Assembly (NCBI RefSeq): GCF_000633355.1
Contig: NZ_AYMQ01000005.1
Location: 62,001 to 126,000 of the forward strand
DNA length: 64,000 bases
Origin: Serratia sp. H1w
GTDB taxonomy: Bacteria; Pseudomonadota; Gammaproteobacteria; Enterobacterales; Enterobacteriaceae
Reading direction: 5' to 3'
The position numbers were made by a program, and so were the translations under genes. Positions 27,600 to 36,483 of this stretch are shown in pieces. The notes under the pieces were generated by a model. The model was not told the origin of the DNA. It did no database searches and worked only from the letters and a program-made list of their open reading frames with translations. Positions within the stretch are counted from its first letter, which is position 1, and every line of letters begins with the position of its first letter.

Positions 27600-28654
27600 G
27601 CGAGCCGTTAAAACCGCGTATCGATTTTGCTGAGCCGTTGCTGCCGCCGGAAGAACCGGTACTGCGCGCTGGCTTGGAGTTTGACGAATTGCAGGCCGAA
27701 AAATTCTACCCGGCAGCGCCGGAGCTGGAACAGGAAGAAGAGGAAGGGCGCGCGGAAGGGATCGTTAACGCCGCGTTGAAGCCTAAGCGCAGCCTGTGGC
27801 GCAAAATGGTCAACGCCGGGTTGATGCTGTTTGGCGTCAGCGTGGTGGCACAAGGCGTCCAGTGGGTGCATACCTCCTGGGTGCAGCAGGATTGGATCGC
27901 GTTGGGTGGTGGGATTGCCGGTGGGCTGATCGTCTTCGCTGGCATCGGTTCGGTGGTGGGAGAATGGCGCAGGCTGTATCGCTTACGCCAACGAGCGGAA
28001 GAACGCGATGAAGCCCGTGAACTCCTGCACAGCCATGGCCTGGGGAGAGGGCGCGAATTTTGTGAAAAGCTGGCACGTCAAGCCGGATTGGATCAAGGGC
28101 ACCCGGCATTGCAACGCTGGCAGGCGTCATTGCATGAAACCCAGAACGACCGTGAAGTGGTCGCGCTGTATGCCAAACTGGTGCAGCCGGTGCTGGATAA
28201 TCAGGCGCGGCGCGAAATCAGCCGTTCGGCCGCAGAGTCGACGTTGATGATCGCCGTCAGCCCGTTGGCCCTGGTAGATATGGCCTTTATCGCCTGGCGC
28301 AATATCCGCCTGATTAACCGCATTGCGGCCCTGTATGGCATCGAACTGGGCTATTTCAGCCGTCTGCGCCTGTTCCGGCTGGTATTGTTGAATATCGCCT
28401 TTGCCGGTGCTTCTGAACTGGTGCGGGAAGTGGGCATGGACTGGATGTCACAGGATATCGCGGCGCGGTTGTCTGCACGAGCCGCGCAAGGCATCGGGGC
28501 TGGTCTGTTGACGGCGCGCCTGGGCATTAAAGCGATGGAATTGTGTCGCCCATTACCCTGGTTAGAAGGTGACAAGCCAAAACTGGGTGATTTCCGTGGC
28601 CAATTAGTGAACCAACTGAAAGACACCATGAAAAAAGGCCAAAGCAAAGCCTGA
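27596..28654 (+). CDS. ycjF: YcjF family inner-membrane protein (DUF697)
   Basis: Inner-membrane protein of 352 residues. An acidic cytoplasmic N-terminus ([12 protein letters not shown] near residue 45) is followed by two membrane segments (about 70-125: [37 protein letters not shown]) and a C-terminal DUF697 domain ([40 protein letters not shown]). Function unknown; it always travels with ycjX, and the start overlaps the ycjX stop (ATGA). In E. coli tyrR follows directly; here about 3.7 kb of other genes intervene. Confidence 0.94.
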   Translation: MSEPLKPRIDFAEPLLPPEEPVLRAGLEFDELQAEKFYPAAPELEQEEEEGRAEGIVNAALKPKRSLWRKMVNAGLMLFGVSVVAQGVQWVHTSWVQQDWIALGGGIAGGLIVFAGIGSVVGEWRRLYRLRQRAEERDEARELLHSHGLGRGREFCEKLARQAGLDQGHPALQRWQASLHETQNDREVVALYAKLVQPVLDNQARREISRSAAESTLMIAVSPLALVDMAFIAWRNIRLINRIAALYGIELGYFSRLRLFRLVLLNIAFAGASELVREVGMDWMSQDIAARLSARAAQGIGAGLLTARLGIKAMELCRPLPWLEGDKPKLGDFRGQLVNQLKDTMKKGQSKA

Positions 28655-28662
28655 CGCCTCTT

Positions 28663-28685
28663 GGCTGCGCCAGCACGGCGCAGCC
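28663..28685 (+). terminator. ycjF: Stem-loop after ycjF
   Basis: GGCTGCGCC, an AGCAC loop and GGCGCAGCC make a perfect 9-base stem 8 bases past the ycjF stop. There is no U-run; it probably marks the end of the psp-ycjXF transcript. The rest of the gap (28686-28991) holds no gene: an AT-rich promoter-like stretch (about 28740-28860), a repeat unit at 28890-28912, and the ribosome site of the next gene. Confidence 0.6.
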
Positions 28686-28889
28686 ACCTCACGGCAGCCT
28701 CTCGGATTGCCGGCAAAAACTTCCCCGCTCAGATATCAATGGATTACAACTTGTTAATCAAAGGTTGCTTGAATGTTTGATTTGAGCGACGGGTCACGAA
28801 AAATGCCGCAGTTAGCCTGAGATAACGCGGTATATTCAATCCAAGTGTTTATTTGAGAACGCTGACAAAGTTTCACCAGGCTTCCAACG

Positions 28890-28912
28890 AGGGGCGCTGC
28901 ATACTGCGCCCA
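28890..28912. repeat. GGGCGC-palindrome intergenic repeat
   Basis: AGGGGCGCTGCATACTGCGC then CC: one more copy of the short palindromic repeat, about 80 bases upstream of the amidohydrolase start. Confidence 0.7.
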
Positions 28913-28991
28913 CTATCATTCAGTGATGTTGCCGCTTGGTAATCAGTGTCAATCCGCGTAGTTATTTTTCCCAAGGACAGGAGGCAGCGAA

Positions 28992-30179
28992 ATGTCGCAC
29001 CGTGAGCCAAATCTAGAGACCTTCCAACCCTATGTCGCCGAAAGCCAAACCCTCCGCCAGCATATTCATCAATACCCGGAACTCGGGTTCCAGGAGCGGC
29101 AAACCGCCGATCTGGTGGCGAGAAAGCTGGAGGAGTGGGGCTACAAGGTAACGCGTGGGCTGGGCATCACCGGCCTGGTTGGCACGTTAAAAAGAGGTAA
29201 TAGCCCCCGCACGCTCGGTATCCGGGCTGATATGGATGCTCTGCCGATCCTGGAAAATACTCAATTGCCTTACAGCAGCCAGCACGATGGCGTTATGCAC
29301 GCCTGTGGGCACGACGGACACACCGCCATGTTGCTCGGCGCGGCACATTATCTGGCCGACCACCCAGATTTCGATGGCACTCTGCACGTTATTTTCCAAC
29401 CCGCAGAAGAGGGACTGGCCGGTGCCCAGAAGATGATCGACGATGGGCTATTTGAACAGTTCCCCTGTGACGCCGTTTTCGCCATGCACAACATGCCGGG
29501 ATTCCCGCAAGGGCAGTTTGTGTTTGGCGAGGGAGCGTTTATGGCTTCCAGCGATACGGTCACCATCACCATTCATGGCAAAGGGGGACATGGCGCGATG
29601 CCTAAAGGCACCGTTGATGCCGTGGTCGTCGGTGCCAGCATCGTGATGGCGTTGCAGACGATTATCGCACGTAATCTGGGGGCGCAAGAATCAGGCGTGA
29701 TCACGGTCGGTTCATTCCAGTCCGGCATCGCCAGCAACGTTATCGCCGATGATGCGGTATTAAAACTAAGCGTACGCGCGTTAGATCCGCAAGTTCGTGA
29801 ACGGTTGGAAGAACGTATCAAGGCGTTGGTGGCGGCCCAGGCGGCTTCATTTGGTGCCAGCATCGATATTGATTACGATCATACCTATCCGGTGTTGGTC
29901 AACCAACCGGAGATGACCCGGTTTGCCAAGCAGGTGGCGCAAAACTTGATGGGCGAAAGCCATCAGCAGCAGGTTATCGATATTCCCGAGCCTTTGATGG
30001 GCAGCGAGGATTTTGCCTTTATGCTCAAGCAGTGCCCGGGCAGCTATTTATTATTAGGTAACGGGCAGGGGGAACATAGCTGCATGGTACATAATCCTGG
30101 CTACGATTTTAATGATGCGATCATTATCCGAGGGATCGCCTATTGGAGTGCGCTGGCGCAGGAGTTCTTAAAAGAATAA
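28992..30179 (+). CDS. M20-family amidohydrolase (hippurate/N-acyl-amino-acid hydrolase type)
   Basis: Metal-dependent amidohydrolase of 395 residues in peptidase family M20D, which hydrolyses N-acyl or N-aroyl amino acids, IAA conjugates or related amides. Metal-site motifs are present: MHACGHDGHTAM (Cys and His ligands, about residues 101-112), PAEEGLAG (catalytic and ligand Glu pair), a later His in FAMHNMPG and the C-terminal PLMGSEDFAFML. The dimerisation domain starts near TVTITIHGKGGHGAMP. AGGAGG precedes the ATG. Followed after 124 bases by an MHS-family transporter, so the pair probably imports and cleaves one conjugate. The substrate is not readable from sequence. Confidence 0.88.
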   Translation: MSHREPNLETFQPYVAESQTLRQHIHQYPELGFQERQTADLVARKLEEWGYKVTRGLGITGLVGTLKRGNSPRTLGIRADMDALPILENTQLPYSSQHDGVMHACGHDGHTAMLLGAAHYLADHPDFDGTLHVIFQPAEEGLAGAQKMIDDGLFEQFPCDAVFAMHNMPGFPQGQFVFGEGAFMASSDTVTITIHGKGGHGAMPKGTVDAVVVGASIVMALQTIIARNLGAQESGVITVGSFQSGIASNVIADDAVLKLSVRALDPQVRERLEERIKALVAAQAASFGASIDIDYDHTYPVLVNQPEMTRFAKQVAQNLMGESHQQQVIDIPEPLMGSEDFAFMLKQCPGSYLLLGNGQGEHSCMVHNPGYDFNDAIIIRGIAYWSALAQEFLKE

Positions 30180-30190
30180 ATATCTAAATG

Positions 30191-30213
30191 CAGGGGCACA
30201 TACCGCGCCCCTG
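30191..30213 (+). repeat. CAGGGGC/GCCCCTG hairpin, degenerate repeat copy
   Basis: CAGGGGC and GCCCCTG pair around ACATACCGC, 11 bases after the amidohydrolase stop. It resembles the GGGCGC-type repeat, and could reduce read-through into the transporter gene. Confidence 0.55.
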
Positions 30214-30303
30214 CGAAACATTATTGCTATTTTCCAACTACCTAAACAACGGAATAGATCATCTCTACGCCGTCGCCAACGCTTTTTGTCAAAAGGATCG
30301 GTT

Positions 30304-31587
30304 ATGGATAGCGTCAAGGAAAGAAAGTCCCCGGCAAGAGCCATTGTGGCGACTACGTTGGGGAATGGATTAGAGTTTTTTGATTTGGTGCTCTACGCAT
30401 TTTTTGCTACCTATATAGCAAAGGCTTACTTTCCTGCCGACGATCCGTTAGTCAGCATGGCGACAACTTTCCTGATCTTTGGTATGGGCTACCTTGCCAG
30501 ACCGCTGGGGGCATTGGTCATTGGGCATTATGCCGATAAAAAAGGGCGTAAGCCTGCAATGACGCTGACGTTCCTGTTGATGGGGCTTAGCACCCTGACC
30601 ATTGGTATCACCCCGTCCTATGACAGTATCGGGATTGCAGCCCCGATCATCATTAGCCTTGCCAGGCTGATACAGGGCTTCTCCGCTGGCGGTGAGTTAG
30701 GCGCATCAACTACCCTGTTAGTAGAGTATGCCAAACCCCATAACCGCGGGTTTTACGGCGGATGGCAGGTGGCGAGCCAGGGGGCCGGTAACGTCTTTGC
30801 CGCGATGACCTTGGTGATCCTGGTCAACTGCATGCCAGAGGCGAGTGTGCACGCCTGGGGCTGGCGCATCCCGTTCCTGTTTGGCATCGTGATTGTCCCG
30901 GTGGGGCTGTATATCCGCTTTAAACTGGAAGAAACTGCCACTCATACCTTACCCACGGCCAGCAAAAGCGTCAGTAAAATCCCCCTGTTGGAAGTTATCA
31001 CTACTTATTATAAAGAAACTTTGGCGGGGATATTGCTGACGATGGGGGGAACCATCCCGCATATGATCATCATGTTTTACATTCCCAACTATGCCATCAG
31101 CATATTAAAGCTGGATACCAGCTATAGTATGTTAATTGGTGCCATCGCCGGTTTGATTACATTGATAGGTGGGCCGCTGGCGGGTATGTGGTCAGATAAA
31201 GTCGGCAGGCTCCGCCTGATTGGCGGGGCAAGAATAGCGATCATTGTGCTGATTTACCCGGCCTTCTATTTACTCAGTAGCCATCCCAGCGTCGAAATGT
31301 TGTTAGTGATTATGATTGTACTGAGCATCGTCAATATTATTGGTGCCTCGCCTTCCATCACTATTCTGCCGGAAATATTCCCACGACGGGTAAGGACGAC
31401 CGGGTTATCTCTGGTGTACAGCGTTGCCGTGGGGATCTTTGGCGGTTTCTCATTATCGGCTTCCTCTTACCTGATCAAATTAACCGGTAATGTCACAGCC
31501 CCCGCGTTCTATGTGATCGCCGGCTGTGTTTTATCATTGTTTGCCTTCCTGTACATCAAGGAAACCAGCCAGCAACCGCTCAATTAA
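30304..31587 (+). CDS. MFS transporter, metabolite:H+ symporter (MHS) family
   Basis: Twelve-segment major-facilitator protein of 427 residues in the MHS group (ProP, KgtP, ShiA relatives). Signatures: TTLGNGLEFFDLVLYAFFAT (first helix), the loop GHYADKKGRKPAM, and RLIQGFSAGGELGASTTLLV. The short inter-domain loop and MWSDKVGRLRL repeat the motif in the second half. ATG at 30304 has AAGGA 7 bases upstream; TTG at 30286 is less likely. Likely imports the amidohydrolase substrate. Codon use and A+T in the membrane segments look somewhat higher than in the flanking genes; this was not measured. Confidence 0.86.
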   Translation: MDSVKERKSPARAIVATTLGNGLEFFDLVLYAFFATYIAKAYFPADDPLVSMATTFLIFGMGYLARPLGALVIGHYADKKGRKPAMTLTFLLMGLSTLTIGITPSYDSIGIAAPIIISLARLIQGFSAGGELGASTTLLVEYAKPHNRGFYGGWQVASQGAGNVFAAMTLVILVNCMPEASVHAWGWRIPFLFGIVIVPVGLYIRFKLEETATHTLPTASKSVSKIPLLEVITTYYKETLAGILLTMGGTIPHMIIMFYIPNYAISILKLDTSYSMLIGAIAGLITLIGGPLAGMWSDKVGRLRLIGGARIAIIVLIYPAFYLLSSHPSVEMLLVIMIVLSIVNIIGASPSITILPEIFPRRVRTTGLSLVYSVAVGIFGGFSLSASSYLIKLTGNVTAPAFYVIAGCVLSLFAFLYIKETSQQPLN

Positions 31588-31594
31588 TTACCGC

Positions 31595-31622
31595 TACCCT
31601 CTCCGTATTAAGTGAGAGGGTA
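31595..31622. terminator. Palindrome between MHS transporter and convergent secreted-protein gene
   Basis: TACCCTCTC and GAGAGGGTA form a perfect 9-base stem with a 10-base loop, 7 bases past the transporter stop. It shares the CCCTCTCC...GAGAGGG core of the second repeat family and could terminate both convergent transcripts. Confidence 0.6.
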
Positions 31623-31633
31623 CTAAAGTGCGA

Positions 31634-31999
31634 TTACCAGTGATAACCCATGTGCACGCTGTAGTCAGGATCCTGATTGGTGGAGTAGGGATCGGACTGG
31701 CGACGGCGATCGGTTTTTTTCACCGGGCCATTAAGCGCCGAATACGATTTGTCGCGTGGGCGGCTACAACCGGGGCGGTCGCATTCAAGATCAACCTGGA
31801 AGCCGGTTTTATCTTCTGATTCTGACCAGACCACGGGTGGCTTAGTCGCTTTTTCTGCGGGGCCCAGTGCGACTTTGGGGGCAGTTGCAGGTTTAATGCT
31901 GGGCTCCGGTGTCTGGTAGGAGAGATCCAGCGCCAGGGTTGGGGCACTCAACAACAGCGTGGTGCAGCAGAATGCTGCCAGTGTATGCTTGCTACGCAT
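31634..31999 (-). CDS. Unknown secreted protein, 121 residues
   Basis: I do not recognise this gene. The product has a clear Sec signal (MRSKHTLAAFCCTTLLLSAP, cleavage likely after TLA). The mature chain of about 95 residues is polar, Pro- and Lys-rich, with two cysteines close together (LECDRPGCSRPRDKS) that could form a disulfide, and ends DYSVHMGYHW. There are no membrane segments after the signal, so periplasmic location is expected. ATG at 31999 follows GGA about 10 bases upstream; a TTG at 32005 is an alternative. It faces away from tyrR and sits outside any operon. Confidence 0.65.
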   Translation of the reverse strand: MRSKHTLAAFCCTTLLLSAPTLALDLSYQTPEPSIKPATAPKVALGPAEKATKPPVVWSESEDKTGFQVDLECDRPGCSRPRDKSYSALNGPVKKTDRRRQSDPYSTNQDPDYSVHMGYHW

Positions 32000-32256
32000 G
32001 GTCAATTTTCCGTTATAGTTACGCCGCGCAACTATAAAATAGTCAGACGAGAATTACTATCATTTGTAACCGATGAATGGCCCTTTTGCGGTTTGTAACT
32101 ACAGATTGACGAAAGAATATCCCCCTGTGGCCACATTATAATCCGCTGCCAAAATAATCCTGCATGTGATAACTCTCTGGAAATGGACTAAAATTACGCC
32201 GATGGTGTTATGGGGTGGCGTTTAAAACCGCCAAAAGCAGTGATAAACTGGAGCTC

Positions 32257-32274
32257 TGTCAACTTTTGCTGACA
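32257..32274 (+). promoter_or_regulatory. tyrR: Candidate TyrR box upstream of tyrR
   Basis: TGTCAACTTTTGCTGACA is an 18-base palindrome with the invariant G...C spacing of TyrR boxes (TGTAAA-N6-TTTACA), about 80 bases upstream of the tyrR start. E. coli tyrR is autoregulated. The rest of the 354-base gap (32000-32353) shows no gene; a TATAAT hexamer at 32137-32142 may belong to a tyrR promoter. Confidence 0.5.
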
Positions 32275-32353
32275 GATCGCTTCTTCCGTTCGGGGGGAGA
32301 GCGTATCATCATCACCAGACCTCCCCGCACTTGCAGAGATAAGGCCAATACTG

Positions 32354-33925
32354 ATGCGTTTGGAAGTATTTTGCGAAGACCGTCTCGGTCTCACTCGAGA
32401 ATTACTCGATCTTTTGGTATCGCGCGGTATCGATCTGCGCGGCATCGAAATTGATCCTATCGGCCGTATTTACCTGAATTTTTCCCAGCTGGATTTTGAT
32501 ACTTTCCGCGCGTTGATGGCGGAAATCCGGCGGATCAGCGGTGTGACCGATGTGCGCACCGTGAATTTTATGCCTTCCGAACGTGAGCACCGCGCGCTGC
32601 GTGCGTTGCTGGAATCGATGCCGGAACCGGTATTTTCCATCGATATGAAAGGCAAGGTGGAGCTGGCCAACCCGGCGGCACAAACGCTGTTCGGCTGTAG
32701 CGAGGACAAGATCCGCAATCAGACGGCAACCCAGCTGATTGGCGGTTATAACTTCAGCCGCTGGCTGGAGAGCGAAGACACGTCGCCGCACTCCGAGCGG
32801 GTGGTGATCCGCAGCCAGGATTTCCTGATGGATATCACCCCGATCTATCTGGAAGACGAACAGCAACAGAAAGCCACCGTGGGGGCCGTGGTGATGCTTA
32901 AATCCACCGCCCGCATGGGCCGTCAGTTGCAGAACCTGTCGGTGAATGACGATACCGAGTTTGACCATATTGTTGCCGTCAGCCCGAAAATGCGCCACGT
33001 GCTGGAGCAGGCGCGCAAACTGGCCATGCTGGATGCCCCGCTGCTGATTGTTGGTGATACCGGCACGGGGAAAGATATTCTGGCGCGAGCGTGTCACCTG
33101 CGTAGCCCTCGCGGCAAACAACCGTTCCTGGCGCTGAACTGTGCCGCATTGCCGGACGAGGTGATGGAGAGTGAACTGTTCGGCCATGCGCCGGGGGCTT
33201 ACCCGAATGCGTTGGAAGGCAAGAAGGGCTTCTTTGAGCAGGCTAACGGCGGCTCGGTGCTGCTGGATGAGATTGGCGAGATGTCGCCGCGTATGCAAAC
33301 CAAGCTGCTGCGGTTCCTCAACGACGGTACTTTCCGCCGGGTAGGGGAAGAGCATGAGGTGCATGTGGATGTGCGGGTGATTTGTGCCACACAGAAAAAC
33401 CTGACCGAACTGGTGCAGCGCGGTGAATTCCGTGAAGATCTCTATTACCGCTTGAACGTGCTGACCATCACCATCCCGCCGCTGCGTGAACGCCCGCAGG
33501 ATATCATGCCGCTCACCGAGCTGTTTGTGGCGCGCTTTGCCGATGAGCAAGGGGTCGCCAGGCCGAAACTGGCCAGCGATCTCAACAACTTCCTGTGTAA
33601 ATACGGTTGGCCGGGTAACGTGCGGCAATTGAAGAATGCCATCTATCGCGCGTTGACCCAAACGGATGGCTACGAACTGCGCCCGCAAGATATCATTCTG
33701 CCGGATTTTGAGGTGGAGATAGCGCTGGGGGATGAAGTGATGGAGGGTTCGCTGGATGATATCAGCAAGCGTTTTGAACGCTCGGTGCTGACTCGTCTTT
33801 ATCGCACTTATCCCAGCACCCGCAAACTGGCTAAACGCCTCGGTGTCTCGCATACGGCAATTGCCAACAAACTGCGTGAATACGGGCTGAGCAACCGCAA
33901 GCTCACCGACGAGAGTGAAGAGTAA
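32354..33925 (+). CDS. tyrR: Transcriptional regulator TyrR of aromatic amino acid genes
   Basis: Controls aromatic amino acid synthesis and uptake with tyrosine and phenylalanine as effectors. 523 residues (E. coli 513). Domains: ACT (1-75, MRLEVFCEDRLGLTRELLDL), PAS (about 78-190), AAA+ (about 205-430; Walker A GDTGTGKD, Walker B GGSVLLDEIGEM) and a C-terminal Fis-like helix-turn-helix (STRKLAKRLGVSHTAIANKL). The sigma-54 contact loop GAFTGA is replaced by GHAPGAYPNALEGKKG, the usual TyrR loss that makes it a sigma-70 regulator. The loop is about five residues longer than in E. coli. ATG spacing fits the E. coli start. Confidence 0.97.
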   Translation: MRLEVFCEDRLGLTRELLDLLVSRGIDLRGIEIDPIGRIYLNFSQLDFDTFRALMAEIRRISGVTDVRTVNFMPSEREHRALRALLESMPEPVFSIDMKGKVELANPAAQTLFGCSEDKIRNQTATQLIGGYNFSRWLESEDTSPHSERVVIRSQDFLMDITPIYLEDEQQQKATVGAVVMLKSTARMGRQLQNLSVNDDTEFDHIVAVSPKMRHVLEQARKLAMLDAPLLIVGDTGTGKDILARACHLRSPRGKQPFLALNCAALPDEVMESELFGHAPGAYPNALEGKKGFFEQANGGSVLLDEIGEMSPRMQTKLLRFLNDGTFRRVGEEHEVHVDVRVICATQKNLTELVQRGEFREDLYYRLNVLTITIPPLRERPQDIMPLTELFVARFADEQGVARPKLASDLNNFLCKYGWPGNVRQLKNAIYRALTQTDGYELRPQDIILPDFEVEIALGDEVMEGSLDDISKRFERSVLTRLYRTYPSTRKLAKRLGVSHTAIANKLREYGLSNRKLTDESEE

Positions 33926-33945
33926 ACCTACCGTTTTTTAAACAT

Positions 33946-33976
33946 AAAAAAGCCCGGCTTTAAAGCCGGGCTTTTT
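33946..33976. terminator. Bidirectional terminator between tyrR and tpx
   Basis: AAAAAGCCCGGCTTTAAAGC then CGGGCTTTTT: an 8-base GC stem flanked by A-run and T-run, working on both strands for the convergent genes. Confidence 0.92.
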
Positions 33977-33988
33977 ACATCTAGGGAC

Positions 33989-34492
33989 TTATTTCAACGC
34001 TGCCAGGGCGGCATCGTAGTCTGGCTCGGTGGTGATTTCATTCACCAGCTCGCTATACAGCACGTTGTCCTGACCATCCAGCACCACAACGGCGCGCGCA
34101 GTCAGACCGGCCAATGGACCTTCGGCGATTTCTACGCCGTAAGCCTGCTTGAATTCACCGCCGCGCAGGGTAGACAGAGTCACGACGTTGTTCAGGCCTT
34201 CGGCACCACAGAAACGGGACTGGGCAAACGGCAGGTCGGCAGAGATACACAGCACCATGGTGTTATCCAGGCCGCTTGCCAACTGGTTGAATTTACGCAC
34301 CGATGCGGCACAAACGCCGGTATCAATGCTTGGGAAAATGTTCAGGACTTTGCGTTTACCCACGAAGCTGCTCAGTGCAACGTCTGACAGGTCTTTGGCA
34401 ACCAGGGTAAAGCTTTTTGCCTGCTCGCCCTGCTGTGGCAGTTTGCCTGCTACAGTGACAGGGTTGCCTTGAAAATGTACGGTCTGAGTCAT
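33989..34492 (-). CDS. tpx: Thiol peroxidase Tpx
   Basis: Atypical 2-Cys peroxiredoxin of 167 residues, reducing H2O2 and alkyl (lipid) hydroperoxides with thioredoxin. Peroxidatic Cys61 ([15 protein letters not shown]) and resolving Cys95 (QSRFCGAEG) are at the E. coli positions. ATG at 34492 ([10 protein letters not shown]) follows AGGA; the upstream frame to 34531 is not needed. Convergent with tyrR, divergent from ycjG, as in E. coli. Confidence 0.97.
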   Translation of the reverse strand: MTQTVHFQGNPVTVAGKLPQQGEQAKSFTLVAKDLSDVALSSFVGKRKVLNIFPSIDTGVCAASVRKFNQLASGLDNTMVLCISADLPFAQSRFCGAEGLNNVVTLSTLRGGEFKQAYGVEIAEGPLAGLTARAVVVLDGQDNVLYSELVNEITTEPDYDAALAALK

Positions 34493-34659
34493 TGCTCGGT
34501 TCCTTTCTACGATGTTTATACAAAGATGCAAACCCGATTAACACCGGGTTCACAATCTCGAAGCAGTTTATGTCAACAATCGCACCTTGGATAGATAAAG
34601 TTTGTAAACTGTAGGTATAGTGGACTGACTTTATGTGCTTTTTTCGCTCGGGAGCCGTT

Positions 34660-35631
34660 ATGAGAAGCATGCGTTTTTACCCTGAAGCCTGGCCGTTACA
34701 TACCGCCTTTGTCATCGCACGCGGCAGCCGGACTGAAGCCAAAGTGGTGGTGGTAGAGATTGAACAGCAGGGGATGCGCGGTGTGGGTGAGTGCACCCCT
34801 TATCCGCGTTATGGTGAGAGCGAAGCCTCGGTGATGGAGCAGTTGGCCGAGGTGTCAACAGCCATCGCGCAAGGGATAACACGACAAGAGCTGCAACGCC
34901 TGATGCCTGCCGGTGCGGCTCGTAACGCGGTCGACTCGGCATTGTGGGATTTGGAATGTCGCTTGGCTGGCAACGCTCTGTGGCAATTGAGCGGGGTGAG
35001 TGCACTTGAGCGCGTCGTGATGGCGCAAACGCTCAGTATCGGCTCGCCGGAAGCGATGGCCTTTGCCGCCAAAGAGCTGGAACAACAGGGCGCGACGCTG
35101 CTGAAAATCAAGCTCGACGATCACCTGATCAGCGAAAGGCTGGTCGCGATCCGCACTGCGGTACCACAGATGACGCTGATCGTCGATGCCAATGAGTCCT
35201 GGCAACCGGAAGGGCTGGCATCGCGTTGCCAACTACTGGCAGATTTAGGCGTGGCAATGCTGGAGCAACCTTTACCCGCCAGCGACGACAGCGCGCTGGA
35301 AAACTTCATCCACCCACTGCCGATTTGTGCCGACGAAAGCTGCCACACCAGCGGCGACCTGCCTCGATTAGCGGGGCGCTATCAGATGGTCAATATCAAA
35401 CTGGATAAGACCGGCGGGCTGACCGAAGGGCTAAAGCTTGCCGCACAGGCGCGGGTACAGGGCTTCGAGATCATGCTTGGCTGCATGCTGTGCACTTCCA
35501 GAGCCATTACTGCGGCGCTACCGTTGGTGCCTGGCGCCCGCTTTGTCGATCTCGATGGCCCAACCTGGCTGGCAAAGGATGTGCAACCAGGTTTGGCCTT
35601 CGAATGCGGCGTGATCGAGCTTTCACGCTAG
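34660..35631 (+). CDS. ycjG: L-Ala-D/L-Glu epimerase YcjG
   Basis: Enolase-superfamily epimerase of 323 residues that converts murein-derived L-Ala-D-Glu to L-Ala-L-Glu for recycling. The start MRSMRFYPEAWPLHTAFVIA matches the family. Catalytic and metal-binding blocks are visible: LLKIKLDD (KxK acid/base), LIVDANESW, MLEQPLP, ICADESCHT (metal ligands) and VNIKLDKTGG. ATG at 34660 is preceded by GGGAG. Adjacent to convergent mpaA (stop codons overlap by 4), which makes its dipeptide substrate. Confidence 0.95.
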   Translation: MRSMRFYPEAWPLHTAFVIARGSRTEAKVVVVEIEQQGMRGVGECTPYPRYGESEASVMEQLAEVSTAIAQGITRQELQRLMPAGAARNAVDSALWDLECRLAGNALWQLSGVSALERVVMAQTLSIGSPEAMAFAAKELEQQGATLLKIKLDDHLISERLVAIRTAVPQMTLIVDANESWQPEGLASRCQLLADLGVAMLEQPLPASDDSALENFIHPLPICADESCHTSGDLPRLAGRYQMVNIKLDKTGGLTEGLKLAAQARVQGFEIMLGCMLCTSRAITAALPLVPGARFVDLDGPTWLAKDVQPGLAFECGVIELSR

Positions 35632-36335
35632 TCTGAGTAGGTCAGTAACTCCACCATGGCGGCAAGGTAGCTTTCACTGGCGGCGTCGGCGGAAATCGGT
35701 GGGAATTCGGCGGTAATGCAGGGCAATGACAGGTCTGCACACCAGCTACCGAATGATCCCGGCGTTTCATAGCCGACGCTGGTCACCAGCGGCAGGGTAA
35801 ACTTGTGGGCCAGCCAGACGCCCAGCGCGGAACTATCCGGATCTTCTATGCAGGCCAACGGCTCATGGAAGGACACCACCCAGCGTGGTTTCAGGCGATG
35901 GATCAGATGGCACAACCCCTGAGTTTCCGGTTCTGAACCGGGCCTACCACCGGTGGACAGTCGCACGTCGCGAGCCTCTGCTGCACTGTTCCAACGGTAG
36001 ACCGTATCGCCAGAGCGCCAGTTGGCCGACGGGAAGTTGCGGTTCAGATCGACGCCGTTGGCATTGGCGCGCAACCCCAGTTGGCAACCATCTGGATTGA
36101 CCGCCAGGATCACATGATGGCGCAGCTGGGTGGGGGAAATACTGCGCAATGCGCAAGATAGCGTCACCACGGCGGCCGTTTCGTCCCCGTGGGTGCCTGC
36201 AATCACCAACCCGGTATCCGGGCCACTTTTGGCCGCCGGGAAATACAGCAGCGGGGCACCTAACATCGATTTACCGTAAGTTTCACCTGCAACTGCCAGC
36301 TGGCCACGCTCACTGCGCGGTCTGTGTTGGATCAT
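35628..36335 (-). CDS. mpaA: Murein tripeptide amidase MpaA
   Basis: Zinc carboxypeptidase (M14) of 235 residues that cuts the gamma-D-Glu-diaminopimelate bond of murein tripeptide in the cytoplasm. The zinc motif is AGTHGDETAAVVT (HxxE) with a further His in WVVSFHEPLACIEDP; LRANANGVDLNRNFPSANW is the NNR-like substrate region. No signal peptide, as for E. coli MpaA. Works with ycjG (dipeptide epimerase) and mppA (tripeptide binding), both flanking. Confidence 0.95.
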   Translation of the reverse strand: MIQHRPRSERGQLAVAGETYGKSMLGAPLLYFPAAKSGPDTGLVIAGTHGDETAAVVTLSCALRSISPTQLRHHVILAVNPDGCQLGLRANANGVDLNRNFPSANWRSGDTVYRWNSAAEARDVRLSTGGRPGSEPETQGLCHLIHRLKPRWVVSFHEPLACIEDPDSSALGVWLAHKFTLPLVTSVGYETPGSFGSWCADLSLPCITAEFPPISADAASESYLAAMVELLTYSD

Positions 36336-36483
36336 GGGATTTCCCTGTATGCCAAAGTCAGAAATGATTGCGATGTGATTCAGTCTATTACGCTTTGGGC
36401 GATCTTTCCCAGTGGGTTAAGCGAATAAAGTGACGCCGATTGTTATACTATCGGCAGATAGCTAACAATAAAGAGGATTTAAC

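Noticed and set aside
32402-33853. 483-codon minus-strand frame covering most of tyrR.
   Set aside because: Shadow of tyrR; the sense strand is unambiguous and the antisense translation is His/Gln-rich low-complexity of the usual shadow type.
32354-33925. TyrR lacking GAFTGA as evidence of damage.
   Set aside because: Loss of this loop is normal for TyrR, which works with sigma-70.
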